Shown in pieces: positions 1-5,456 of a stretch of DNA of 5,456 nucleotides. Source of the DNA: Treponema sp. Its GTDB lineage: Bacteria; Spirochaetota; Spirochaetia; Treponematales; Treponemataceae. The first letter of the stretch is position 1. Every line of letters begins with the position of its first letter. The translations under genes were made by a program, and so were the position numbers. A model generated the notes under the pieces. It was not told where the DNA came from. It was given only the letters and a program-made list of their open reading frames with translations, and did no database searches. The stretch is taken from NCBI GenBank assembly GCA_016294105.1, contig JAEDCN010000052.1, forward strand, positions 1 to 5,456, written 5' to 3'.

Positions 1-55
1 TTGGTGCTCATGGTCAGGGCATGACATTCGCACCATTACTTGGTGCTCATGGTCA
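1..55. repeat. 16-bp direct repeat at the 3' end of the cyclase gene, with a small hairpin
   Basis: The 16-base word TTGGTGCTCATGGTCA occurs at 1-16 and again at 40-55, a spacing of 39 bp (13 codons). The copy at 40-55 encodes the last residues of the cyclase; the other lies just past its stop codon in the same reading frame. An inverted repeat GCACCA (30-35) / TGGTGC (41-46) places the cyclase stop codon (36-38) in its loop. There is no T-run on the minus-strand side, so this is not a convincing terminator. No terminator for the cyclase is visible within the window. Confidence 0.8.
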
Positions 56-2861
56 TGACGCCGCTCCATTCTGGAGCAGGTGGTTCCTTCAGGAACTTTT
101 GGCACCGTTCAATAAACACATCAGGAGCCTTGTCCTCAGGATTCAACCGTCCAGCCTCCTGGAACAGCTCAATAGCCTGTGAGAATTTCCGTCCAAGGTA
201 CAAATCAAGTCCCCGATGGAATACCTCTACAGACTTTTTTTCATCCTCCGTCATTTCTGCGGCAAAGCCCATAATATTATACAGCTGCACTGGCTTGTTG
301 ATTCCCATTACCCGTACCTGGTCTAGGCGGCGGGCTACCAGCTCACCTTCATGCTGACCAGAATTAGCCTCATCCCAAGTACTTTCAGAAACGAGAATCC
401 AAGAAGCATACACCTTGTTTACACCTTCAAGACGGGCAGCAATGTTTACATTGTTTCCCATCATGGTGTAGTTCATCTTCTTTTCGGTACCCATGTTACC
501 AATAACCATCTTTCCAGTGTTAATACCGATACGAGTGTAAATAGGCATGGGCAAGGTTCCATCAGCAAGTCTTGTTTCGTTCAGCTGTTTTTCTATCTGC
601 TTCATACGAACTGCAGAGGCACAAGCCTTAAAGGCATGATCGGGCACATCCATAGGTGCACCAAAGAAGCTAACGATGGCATCACCAATATACTTGTCGA
701 TGGTACCGCTATAATCCAGAATCACATCACTCATGGCGGTAAGGTACTCATTCAAGACAGAAACCAACTGTGGAGCGGTGAGCTGCTCGGAAAGGGTTGA
801 AAAGCTCTTGATGTCGGAGAAAAGAGCAGTTACGTTCTTTTCAGATCCACCCAGGGCAAGGGCTTCTGGATGGTTTACCAAGTCGTCTACGATGTCCTTT
901 GACAGGTAGGTAGAAAAAGCCTGACGAAGGAATCGCTTGTCGTTTTCAGCATAAATGAATCGGAATACCACATCAAGGATATAGGTGATAGAAGCCACCA
1001 AGAAGGTTGCCGTAACGGGAATAAAAATCCGCCCAAAATACATGGCCAACAAAGCTACCGTAGGAATCAGGAGTACCCCGATAAAACCACCAACCAACTG
1101 ACGACGCTGCTTTTTACCCATGAATACCACTGTCAGCAAAAGAGTCAACAGAGAAGCAGGGAAAAATACCCACTCCCAGTTTGCAGACTGGATAAACTCC
1201 TGAGAAACGATGGTATTATATACGTTACCGTGGGTTCCTACGTTGGCATAGCGAGCCACAAAGGGAGTGGCACCCATATCCGTAGTTCCAGTGGCACTGT
1301 TTCCGATAATACAGAAAGCACCCTGAAACTGAGTCTGTAGCTCGCTAAAGCTATCTTGATAAGCAACCAAGGTTTCCTGGAAATATCCGTAAGTTTCCTC
1401 CACGGCAGCCAGGAAGTTTTCAATATCCGCTGGATCAACACCCTCTTGCACCAGCTCCTCCAAGCGAGATCTAATCTGGTCTAGGCTTTCACCCTGCAAG
1501 AATTCTTCACACAATGCAAAAAATTCCTGTCGCTGGGCAAAATAGGCTTCATATTCTTCATCACGGATTTCTCGTCCCAGAGGATTTCCTTCCACATCAA
1601 AGCCCTCGCTGGCATCCAGCAGCTCCTCCTTTACCCGTTTCAATTGCCCATATTTCGTCAAAAGATAATAAGCGCCCTGATAGTATTGGAGCCAGGAACC
1701 GTCAGCAGCTAAAAGATAACAATCCTCGTAGAGCCAGCGAAGGCAAGAAATAATCTGCTCCTCGTAGTCGTCAAGATATAGCAGAGAAACCACAGGAATG
1801 TGAATAAAGCTTGAAGCATAATCCTTGTGGAGCCAGTTAATCAGCATGTAGCCGTTTCTGTCCAGAGGAATAGTTATGTCCTGTCGTTCAGTGGAGCCAG
1901 GAAGCAGGGCGTTTTTCAATACCATGGAACGAGGATTTCGCTGAATAGATTCCACATCCAACATATCTATTATAGGAGCGAACACCAGCTGCCCCAGGTA
2001 TTTGTCGTCTGACTTGAACAAAAGCTCCACTCGTCGACGCAAGCCATCTGGATCAACGATTACATTGGTAAATCCTGCTCCCGCCGCCCGCTTCATGATT
2101 ACGGAAATGGCAGGAGAAAAGCCTTCCGCCATGTTTTGATCCGCAATGGTCTTCCGATTACTCTTATAAATAAGATCATCAGGATCCTCCACAGAAGTCA
2201 TAAGCATACGCTGCTTTACGTAGTTTACATCTTCTTCCGTGGCGGCCATGACGTTGTTGTAGTTTACCGTAAGCCAGGCATTGCCAAAAAACTGAATTGC
2301 CCGACCAAAATAATCATCATTGTCACGGAAAAGCCTGTCTACAGAACCACGTAAGGATTCTAAGCTAGGCAAAATATCTGATTCCAGCACACTGCCGCTG
2401 ATTTCTGGTAAATCGGTGGGAGAAAATTGACCTGCAGCAGTAGCTTCTGCCAATTCTTCCATTACAGATACTACCAGCCCCTGGCTTTCATCAAACTTGT
2501 AGGGAATGTCCGCCAGAGCATCAGGATCAATGCCTCCCTGAGAGGGAGACAGGTACTCAATATCGAAGGTGGCACTTTTTGCTCCCAATTCCCTCATACG
2601 AATAAGACAGTCTGCCAAGATATCTCGTGTCCATGGCCAGGTACCCACCACCTCCAAGGACAAGTCCTCAACGTCTACAAACACTACTTCTTCTGCCACT
2701 GGAGGCTCTGGAGTAAACCGCAGCAAGAAATCGTAAATTCGATTGTCCACACTCTCGAACACACCGAGAAATCCCAATCCGCCCATAACCAAGATGAGAA
2801 GGAGACAGATAACGACCAAGAGTTTTTTCTTAAAAACTTCAATAATATTCTTCGAATTCAT
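36..2861 (-). CDS. CHASE2-domain class III adenylate cyclase (membrane sensor cyclase)
   Basis: Predicted to make cAMP from ATP in the cytoplasm in response to a signal sensed outside the inner membrane. Seen: a short cytoplasmic start, a membrane helix at about residues 13-35, then a CHASE2 periplasmic domain (about 37-555) with the family pattern YDFLLR, FVDVEDLSLE, a WPW motif and GAKSATFDIEY near its start, and FCIIGNSATGTTD with THGNVYNT near its end. Three membrane helices follow (about 562-582, 590-609, 612-634). The cyclase domain (about 676-863) is complete: metal-binding D683 (FSDIKSFS) and D727 (YIGDAIVSFFG), purine-selecting K723 and T799, transition-state N806 and R810 (VNIAARLE). 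The K/T pair favours ATP over GTP. The tail (about 875-925) resembles one TPR. The start is firm because the next Met is inside the first membrane helix. No Shine-Dalgarno precedes it. The central CHASE2 insertion is unusually long. It is transcribed divergently from an exported-protein operon. Recollection: T. pallidum TP0485 is a comparable cyclase. Confidence 0.96.
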   Translation of the reverse strand: MNSKNIIEVFKKKLLVVICLLLILVMGGLGFLGVFESVDNRIYDFLLRFTPEPPVAEEVVFVDVEDLSLEVVGTWPWTRDILADCLIRMRELGAKSATFDIEYLSPSQGGIDPDALADIPYKFDESQGLVVSVMEELAEATAAGQFSPTDLPEISGSVLESDILPSLESLRGSVDRLFRDNDDYFGRAIQFFGNAWLTVNYNNVMAATEEDVNYVKQRMLMTSVEDPDDLIYKSNRKTIADQNMAEGFSPAISVIMKRAAGAGFTNVIVDPDGLRRRVELLFKSDDKYLGQLVFAPIIDMLDVESIQRNPRSMVLKNALLPGSTERQDITIPLDRNGYMLINWLHKDYASSFIHIPVVSLLYLDDYEEQIISCLRWLYEDCYLLAADGSWLQYYQGAYYLLTKYGQLKRVKEELLDASEGFDVEGNPLGREIRDEEYEAYFAQRQEFFALCEEFLQGESLDQIRSRLEELVQEGVDPADIENFLAAVEETYGYFQETLVAYQDSFSELQTQFQGAFCIIGNSATGTTDMGATPFVARYANVGTHGNVYNTIVSQEFIQSANWEWVFFPASLLTLLLTVVFMGKKQRRQLVGGFIGVLLIPTVALLAMYFGRIFIPVTATFLVASITYILDVVFRFIYAENDKRFLRQAFSTYLSKDIVDDLVNHPEALALGGSEKNVTALFSDIKSFSTLSEQLTAPQLVSVLNEYLTAMSDVILDYSGTIDKYIGDAIVSFFGAPMDVPDHAFKACASAVRMKQIEKQLNETRLADGTLPMPIYTRIGINTGKMVIGNMGTEKKMNYTMMGNNVNIAARLEGVNKVYASWILVSESTWDEANSGQHEGELVARRLDQVRVMGINKPVQLYNIMGFAAEMTEDEKKSVEVFHRGLDLYLGRKFSQAIELFQEAGRLNPEDKAPDVFIERCQKFLKEPPAPEWSGVMTMSTK

Positions 2862-2889
2862 AGACTTATATTATACCACGTGTTATACT
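2861..2889 (+). promoter_or_regulatory. sigma70-like promoter of the exported-protein operon
   Basis: On the plus strand TAGACT (2861-2866, four of six matches to TTGACA) is followed, after a 17-bp spacer, by TATACT (2884-2889, five of six matches to TATAAT). Predicted transcription start is near 2896, giving a leader of about 49 nt. The promoter overlaps the cyclase promoter almost completely, so polymerase could not occupy both at once. A weaker alternative -10, TATATT at 2907-2912, has no good -35. Confidence 0.55.
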
Positions 2890-2896
2890 TTAAGTC
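2863..2896. promoter_or_regulatory. 34-bp palindrome in the divergent control region (candidate operator)
   Basis: The two 17-bp arms, 2863-2879 and 2880-2896, match at 14 of 17 positions as inverted repeats. The perfect centre is CACGTG (2877-2882) and the outer ends are GACTTA and TAAGTC. The arms contain both -10 elements and run from one predicted transcription start to the other. The symmetry could reflect a dimeric repressor or activator site, or a duplicated-inverted promoter. No regulator is encoded in the window. Confidence 0.7.
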
Positions 2897-2933
2897 ATGT
2901 ATTTTATATATTGAGAAAAGTTGACTCTCAATA

Positions 2934-2938
2934 AAGGA
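2934..2938 (+). promoter_or_regulatory. ribosome binding site that sets the start of the first operon gene
   Basis: AAGGA lies 6 nt before the ATG at 2945. It chooses this ATG over an upstream in-frame TTG at 2921, which has no such site and would put eight extra residues in front of a clean signal peptide. Confidence 0.8.
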
Positions 2939-2944
2939 TTCATA

Positions 2945-3403
2945 ATGAAACAGAAAATTCTTATTCTTACAGTATTTTTCGTTGCAATGGCAGTGTACGG
3001 ACAGGAAGCATCCAAGGTAACTGAGATTCTTGATGCCCCCCAGCTGACCACAGGACAGGCAGCTTATATCGCAGCCTGTTGGTTCGATCCAGCAAATGAA
3101 ACAATGGATTTTCATCAAGCTACTCAGTTCCTCGTAGACCAAGGAATGCTGAAGGAGGGTATCAGTTCCACAGATTCCATCCGTCTTGATGAGTTGGCTG
3201 GTTTATGTATGAAAACTTGGGATATTCCCGGTGGACTGTTTTACCGGCTAACAAAGGCAGACCGCTATGCTTTTAAGGATTTGAAGGCTCTTGGTTATTT
3301 TTCTACCAATGACGATCCGTCCTTTACAGTGGCAGGATTCCAAGGAATGAGCATCATGTTCAAGTGCATGGAATACAACACTCCAGCACTTCCCACAGAA
3401 TAA
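2945..3403 (+). CDS. exported protein of unknown function, 152 residues, first gene of the operon
   Basis: Not a family I can name. Seen: a typical signal peptide (basic MKQK, hydrophobic stretch to about residue 18, likely cleavage after VYG before QEAS). No lipobox Cys sits at the cleavage site, so the mature form of about 133 residues is probably soluble in the periplasm. Two segments of the mature protein share a helix-turn-helix-like pattern: residues 59-92 (A-x3-L-x3-G, then ...IRLDELAGLCMK) and 109-142 (A-x3-L-x3-G, then ...FTVAGFQGMSIMFK). The spacing is faintly like S-layer-homology repeats, which bind cell-wall polymers in other bacteria; this likeness is weak inference. The start is fixed by an AAGGA site. 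The next gene begins 15 bp after the stop, so the two are probably co-transcribed with an outer-membrane barrel and a FecR protein, which points to a role in the envelope. Confidence 0.85.
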   Translation: MKQKILILTVFFVAMAVYGQEASKVTEILDAPQLTTGQAAYIAACWFDPANETMDFHQATQFLVDQGMLKEGISSTDSIRLDELAGLCMKTWDIPGGLFYRLTKADRYAFKDLKALGYFSTNDDPSFTVAGFQGMSIMFKCMEYNTPALPTE

Positions 3404-3404
3404 C

Positions 3405-3410
3405 AAGGAG
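3405..3410 (+). promoter_or_regulatory. ribosome binding site of the beta-barrel gene
   Basis: AAGGAG sits 8 nt before the ATG at 3419. An in-frame GTG at 3410 overlaps this site and so cannot be the used start; it would also add three residues before an already complete signal peptide. Confidence 0.85.
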
Positions 3411-3418
3411 TGTGTCCC

Positions 3419-4537
3419 ATGAAAAGAGTTTTTACAAGTATCCTTATAACAGCATTTATTTTAGGAAGTGTCTTTGCAATAGACTACGGAGGACTTGTCA
3501 TCAGCGATTCAACCCTCAAACAAAACGGCACCCAGAAATTCGTCTTTGCAGAGCAGGTGGATGCTTCAGCCTACCTCAAGGTTCCCTTTAGCCAGGACGG
3601 CAGCACAGTCCTGTCCACAGAGTTTGCATATCGCTTTCAGTATGACAATTCACAGGCAAGCAATTTCATCAACCTGTCACTGCTGAAAATTAACCATACC
3701 AGAGCAGTGTCAGACGGTCAAATGACTATTGCTGGTGGACGCTATATCATGGCAGATGGAACCGGAAAGATTTTTAACCAGACTAGTGATGGTTTGTTTG
3801 CTTCCCATCAAACAAGCACCATGGTGGGTTCCATGTATTTTGGATACACCGGTTTGGTAAACAGCTTCTTTACCTCTATGAACGTGGCTGGAGTAACAGG
3901 AGAATACACTAGATTTAAGTCAGACATGTACACCTCTACCCTCCCCTATCTGGTGGTGGGAGCAGAGTTTGCGCTTCCCAACCTGTTTTACCAGCAGAAT
4001 CTTAGCTTTGGAAGCTGGAACTTTTTTGGGACACAAAAGCTAAAGTCCAACAAGATTTACGGAACCATTTCCTTGAACGGACCACTGATGGAAAACCTCT
4101 ATCACAATACTCATGTGGTTCTTGCAGGTATTTTGGGAGACAGAACAACAAATTTTGCAGGACTTGCAGCAAGCAATCTTACCTACTACTTTAATTATAT
4201 GGGACTTGCAGCAAACGCTGGTCTTACCTATGCTTCAAAGGAATTCCAGACAGTGACCAACATCAGTGGCTTGGTAACAGGGGAGTCTTGGTCAAATCTC
4301 TTTGTTCCCACTGTTTCTGTATCCATGTTGCCTTTATCAGCTTTGTATGTAGCAGCTGAAACAAATGTAGCATTGCGAGCAGATGGAATGAAATATGAAG
4401 GAATAGGATTGGCAGCAGTGGCAAGCTACCAGCTATTTAACGATGTAGCCTTCAGTCTCAATGCAAGCACCTTCATTGCAAAGGAAGAGGCTGCAAGACA
4501 AACAAAAATCAGTCTCAAAGCAGCAATCAGCTTCTAA
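3419..4537 (+). CDS. predicted outer-membrane beta-barrel protein, 372 residues
   Basis: Probably a porin-like or structural barrel in the outer membrane. Seen: a signal peptide with likely cleavage after VFA (residue 20), then a mature chain with no long hydrophobic helix. It shows alternating polar and hydrophobic strands rich in Gly, Thr, Ser, Asn and aromatic residues. The chain ends in KISLKAAISF: a terminal Phe on an amphipathic last strand is the usual signal for BAM-dependent outer-membrane assembly. The segment at about 106-125 (GGRYIMADGTGKIFNQTSDG) resembles the 'GR...D.tg..fn...DG' stretch I associate with treponemal outer-membrane and alginate-export-like barrels; that family link is inference. 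A local repeat, GLAASNLTYY (248-257) and GLAANAGLTY (262-271), shares a 13-bp identical DNA word 42 bp apart and looks like duplicated barrel strands. It is the middle gene of the operon, with 15-bp gaps on both sides. The ligand or cargo cannot be read from sequence. Confidence 0.82.
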   Translation: MKRVFTSILITAFILGSVFAIDYGGLVISDSTLKQNGTQKFVFAEQVDASAYLKVPFSQDGSTVLSTEFAYRFQYDNSQASNFINLSLLKINHTRAVSDGQMTIAGGRYIMADGTGKIFNQTSDGLFASHQTSTMVGSMYFGYTGLVNSFFTSMNVAGVTGEYTRFKSDMYTSTLPYLVVGAEFALPNLFYQQNLSFGSWNFFGTQKLKSNKIYGTISLNGPLMENLYHNTHVVLAGILGDRTTNFAGLAASNLTYYFNYMGLAANAGLTYASKEFQTVTNISGLVTGESWSNLFVPTVSVSMLPLSALYVAAETNVALRADGMKYEGIGLAAVASYQLFNDVAFSLNASTFIAKEEAARQTKISLKAAISF

Positions 4538-4538
4538 T

Positions 4539-4544
4539 AGGAGG
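4539..4544 (+). promoter_or_regulatory. ribosome binding site of the FecR-domain gene
   Basis: A perfect AGGAGG, 8 nt before the ATG at 4553, starts just after the preceding stop codon. It is the strongest Shine-Dalgarno in the operon and suggests high translation of the last gene. Confidence 0.85.
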
Positions 4545-4552
4545 AAGATAGA

Positions 4553-5302
4553 ATGAAACGGATTATTCTTACAATTTTTCTGTTAGTAGGTTCAGTGGCA
4601 GTTTTTGCAGCAACTGGAGTCGCACAAGACAAGGCCGAAGTTATTTCCTTTACTGGAAAGGCAGAATATCAGACGGCTGATGGTTGGATTCCCGTTACCG
4701 TGGGAACACTGTTAGAGCAAGGTACAGTTATTTCCACAGGTTTCAAGTCCTCTGTGGTTTTGGCCATTGGTGATTCCCGCTTTACCGTGGCAGCTCTGTC
4801 AAGAATTGCCATCGACAAGTTGGTTGAAGATGACAGTAGCTACGACACAGAGATGAAGTTGTCTACAGGAAAGCTCCAGATGGATGTAAAGGCAAAGCCA
4901 GGAAAAACCACATCCTTTACCGTAAAAAGCCCCACCGCAACGGCTTCTGTACGAGGAACTAGTGGTATTATGTCCTCCACAGGAACCCTGCAAAGTTTAA
5001 CAGGTATGTGGACCATGAGGTCAGTAGCTCCCAATAGCAAGCCTATTTTCGTACAGGGTACCCAGTCTGCCGATATTCCTGACGTTTTGGTGGTACATAC
5101 ACCTCAGCAGATAGCCCTTAATGACTCCACCATTACAAATACTTCTACAACAAGCCTTGCAGCAACTGAAGCAGTTACGCCTGCAGTTGCACCAAGTGCT
5201 CCTGTCAATGACATGACAGCGATTATTCCACCTACACCTACAGCTTCAGCTCCCTCTACAGGAATTATTGTGATACAGTTTGAAGTACCACAGATACAAT
5301 AA
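4553..5302 (+). CDS. secreted FecR-domain protein, 249 residues
   Basis: A signal peptide (likely cleavage after VFA, residue 19) leads into a FecR domain at about 29-140. Landmarks are GKAEYQTADGWIPVTVGTLL with W45, the 'ISTG..SSVVLAIGDSRFTV' strand region, the turn LSTGKLQMDV, and the hallmark SPTATASVRGTSG (VRGT at 133-136). In TonB-dependent iron uptake FecR carries an N-terminal cytoplasmic anti-sigma part and a membrane helix. Both are absent here, so this protein cannot act on a sigma factor in the classical way and is more likely a free periplasmic or envelope protein. After about residue 196 comes a Thr/Ala/Pro-rich linker (to about 236) and a short hydrophobic end (IIVIQFEVPQIQ), possibly a spacer and anchor. 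It is the last operon gene, divergent from a CHASE2 cyclase. I recall FecR proteins beside CHASE2 cyclases elsewhere, including Treponema, but did not check this. A partnership with the cyclase sensor is inference. Confidence 0.9.
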   Translation: MKRIILTIFLLVGSVAVFAATGVAQDKAEVISFTGKAEYQTADGWIPVTVGTLLEQGTVISTGFKSSVVLAIGDSRFTVAALSRIAIDKLVEDDSSYDTEMKLSTGKLQMDVKAKPGKTTSFTVKSPTATASVRGTSGIMSSTGTLQSLTGMWTMRSVAPNSKPIFVQGTQSADIPDVLVVHTPQQIALNDSTITNTSTTSLAATEAVTPAVAPSAPVNDMTAIIPPTPTASAPSTGIIVIQFEVPQIQ

Positions 5303-5373
5303 ACAATAGCTTCCTAAGAAGAAAAAGGGACTGTCATAGACGAGGCCACTGAAAAAGTCCGTTAAAGACTGAA

Positions 5374-5403
5374 TTTACAAACACCATTTGAATAGAGTAA
5401 AAT
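5374..5403 (+). promoter_or_regulatory. candidate transposase promoter inside the insertion sequence
   Basis: TTTACA (5374-5379, five of six matches to TTGACA) and TAAAAT (5398-5403, five of six matches to TATAAT) are separated by 18 bp. Predicted transcription start is about 5409-5411, inside the 3' arm of the hairpin described separately, giving a leader of about 15 nt. Confidence 0.5.
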
Positions 5404-5424
5404 TTATTCAGGTGGTGTTTTTTT
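5379..5424 (+). terminator. intrinsic terminator-like hairpin just before the transposase start
   Basis: Arms 5379-5394 and 5405-5420 pair over 16 bp (14 Watson-Crick pairs and two adjacent G-U pairs) around a 10-nt loop. A run of seven T (5418-5424) ends directly at the transposase ATG. This has the form of a Rho-independent terminator and would stop transcription arriving from the upstream operon. Its 3' arm also contains the only Shine-Dalgarno-like word for the transposase, AGGTGG (5410-5415), so transcripts reading in from outside would hide that site. Confidence 0.8.
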
Positions 5425-5456
5425 ATGCTCAAGTCACAGCAAGAATTAAATTTCAG
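5425..5456 (+). CDS. transposase, N-terminal fragment (probable IS1182 family), runs off the window
   Basis: Only ten complete codons are visible, MLKSQQELNF, followed by AG, which begins a Ser or Arg codon. This start matches my recollection of IS1182-type transposases, which open with a similar short polar stretch before a conserved 'SPY...YD..VPKDN' region that would lie beyond the edge. The ATG directly follows the T-run of a hairpin, with AGGTGG 9 nt upstream as the only ribosome site. The family call rests on very little sequence plus the insertion-sequence-like flank, and whether the gene is intact cannot be judged. Confidence 0.6.
   Translation, partial: MLKSQQELNF

Larger units (their letters stand above)
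2861..2898 (-). promoter_or_regulatory. sigma70-like promoter of the cyclase gene (probably leaderless)
   Basis: On the minus strand there is a perfect -10 hexamer TATAAT (2870-2875). A 17-bp spacer separates it from a -35-like ATGACT (2893-2898, four of six matches to TTGACA). The predicted start of transcription is about 2861-2863, at or within 2 nt of the ATG. There is no room for a Shine-Dalgarno and none is seen. Confidence 0.65.
5327..5456 (+). mobile_element. left end of an insertion sequence, probably IS1182 family (truncated by the window edge)
   Basis: Starting at GGGACTGTC (5327-5335) the sequence has the look of an insertion-sequence terminus, including CACTGAAAAAGTCC (5347-5360), and leads directly to a transposase start. 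GGACT (5328-5332) and AGTCC (5356-5360) form a short inverted pair. The right end, the partner inverted repeat and any target duplication are outside the window, so the exact boundary is a guess good to a few bases. It lies 24 bp after the FecR gene, in the same orientation. Confidence 0.65.

Noticed and set aside
1..27. Minus-strand ATG at 27 opening a new gene after the cyclase
   Set aside because: Only nine codons are visible, with no ribosome site and overlap with the direct repeat. This is too little to support a gene.
30..46. Hairpin at the cyclase stop codon as a terminator
   Set aside because: The stem is only 6 bp and there is no T-run on the minus-strand side.
40..800. Plus-strand open frames at 40-357 and 351-800 opposite the cyclase gene
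   Set aside because: They lie opposite the conserved cyclase catalytic domain and its TPR-like tail, have no ribosome sites, and their translations show no domain or signal peptide. They are shadows.
2868..2892. The palindrome as a classical CRP-cAMP site, which would allow feedback from the cyclase
   Set aside because: The TGTGA-N6-TCACA layout is absent. The centre is CACGTG with no 6-bp spacer, so I do not assign it to CRP.
2427..2934. Plus-strand open frames ending near 2924 and 2934
   Set aside because: They overlap the conserved CHASE2 start and first membrane helix on the other strand and run through the promoter region. No coding signal is seen.
2858..3142. Minus-strand open frame reading out of the first operon gene toward the cyclase
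   Set aside because: It is antisense to a signal-peptide gene with a good ribosome site, crosses both promoters, and its translation has no recognisable features.
4799..5040. Two minus-strand open frames inside the FecR gene
   Set aside because: They are antisense to the conserved FecR core, including the VRGT motif, and have no ribosome site.
1..5456. CRISPR arrays, tRNA or rRNA genes, or riboswitches
   Set aside because: No regularly spaced repeats, cloverleaf-like or rRNA-like sequence was seen, and no leader is long enough for a known riboswitch.

Overview
The window looks like chromosomal DNA from a diderm bacterium, most likely a spirochaete of the Treponema group. Three things support this. 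There is a very large CHASE2-type class III adenylate cyclase of the kind found in spirochaetes. There is a predicted outer-membrane beta-barrel ending in phenylalanine. There is a secreted FecR-domain protein. The lineage call is inference from protein style and recollection of Treponema gene neighbourhoods, not from a database search.

Layout: (1) Positions 36-2861, minus strand, encode a 941-residue membrane cyclase with a periplasmic CHASE2 sensor, three further membrane helices, a complete catalytic domain and one TPR-like tail. (2) Positions 2862-2944 form an 83-bp divergent control region. A 34-bp near-perfect palindrome lies almost exactly between two back-to-back sigma70-like promoters. 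(3) Positions 2945-5302, plus strand, hold a compact three-gene operon with 15-bp gaps and a good Shine-Dalgarno before each gene. It encodes a 152-residue exported protein of unknown function, a 372-residue beta-barrel and a 249-residue FecR-domain protein. All three carry signal peptides. (4) From about 5327 to the window edge is the left end of an insertion sequence, probably IS1182 family. It has its own candidate promoter, a strong hairpin with a T-run, and the first ten codons of a transposase.

How the genes may work together (inference): the cyclase has a periplasmic domain of about 525 residues, and the divergent operon makes only envelope proteins: one outer-membrane barrel and two that are probably periplasmic. 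The simplest model is an envelope-sensing module, in which the exported proteins modulate or report to the CHASE2 sensor and the cytoplasmic domain turns this into cAMP. The shared palindromic promoter would couple or oppose expression of the two arms. The insertion sequence sits only 24 bp after the last gene, so whatever originally followed the operon has probably been separated from it.

The most notable signals are the symmetric divergent promoter, a cyclase mRNA that appears leaderless, and an insertion-sequence end apparently built to silence read-through transcription.
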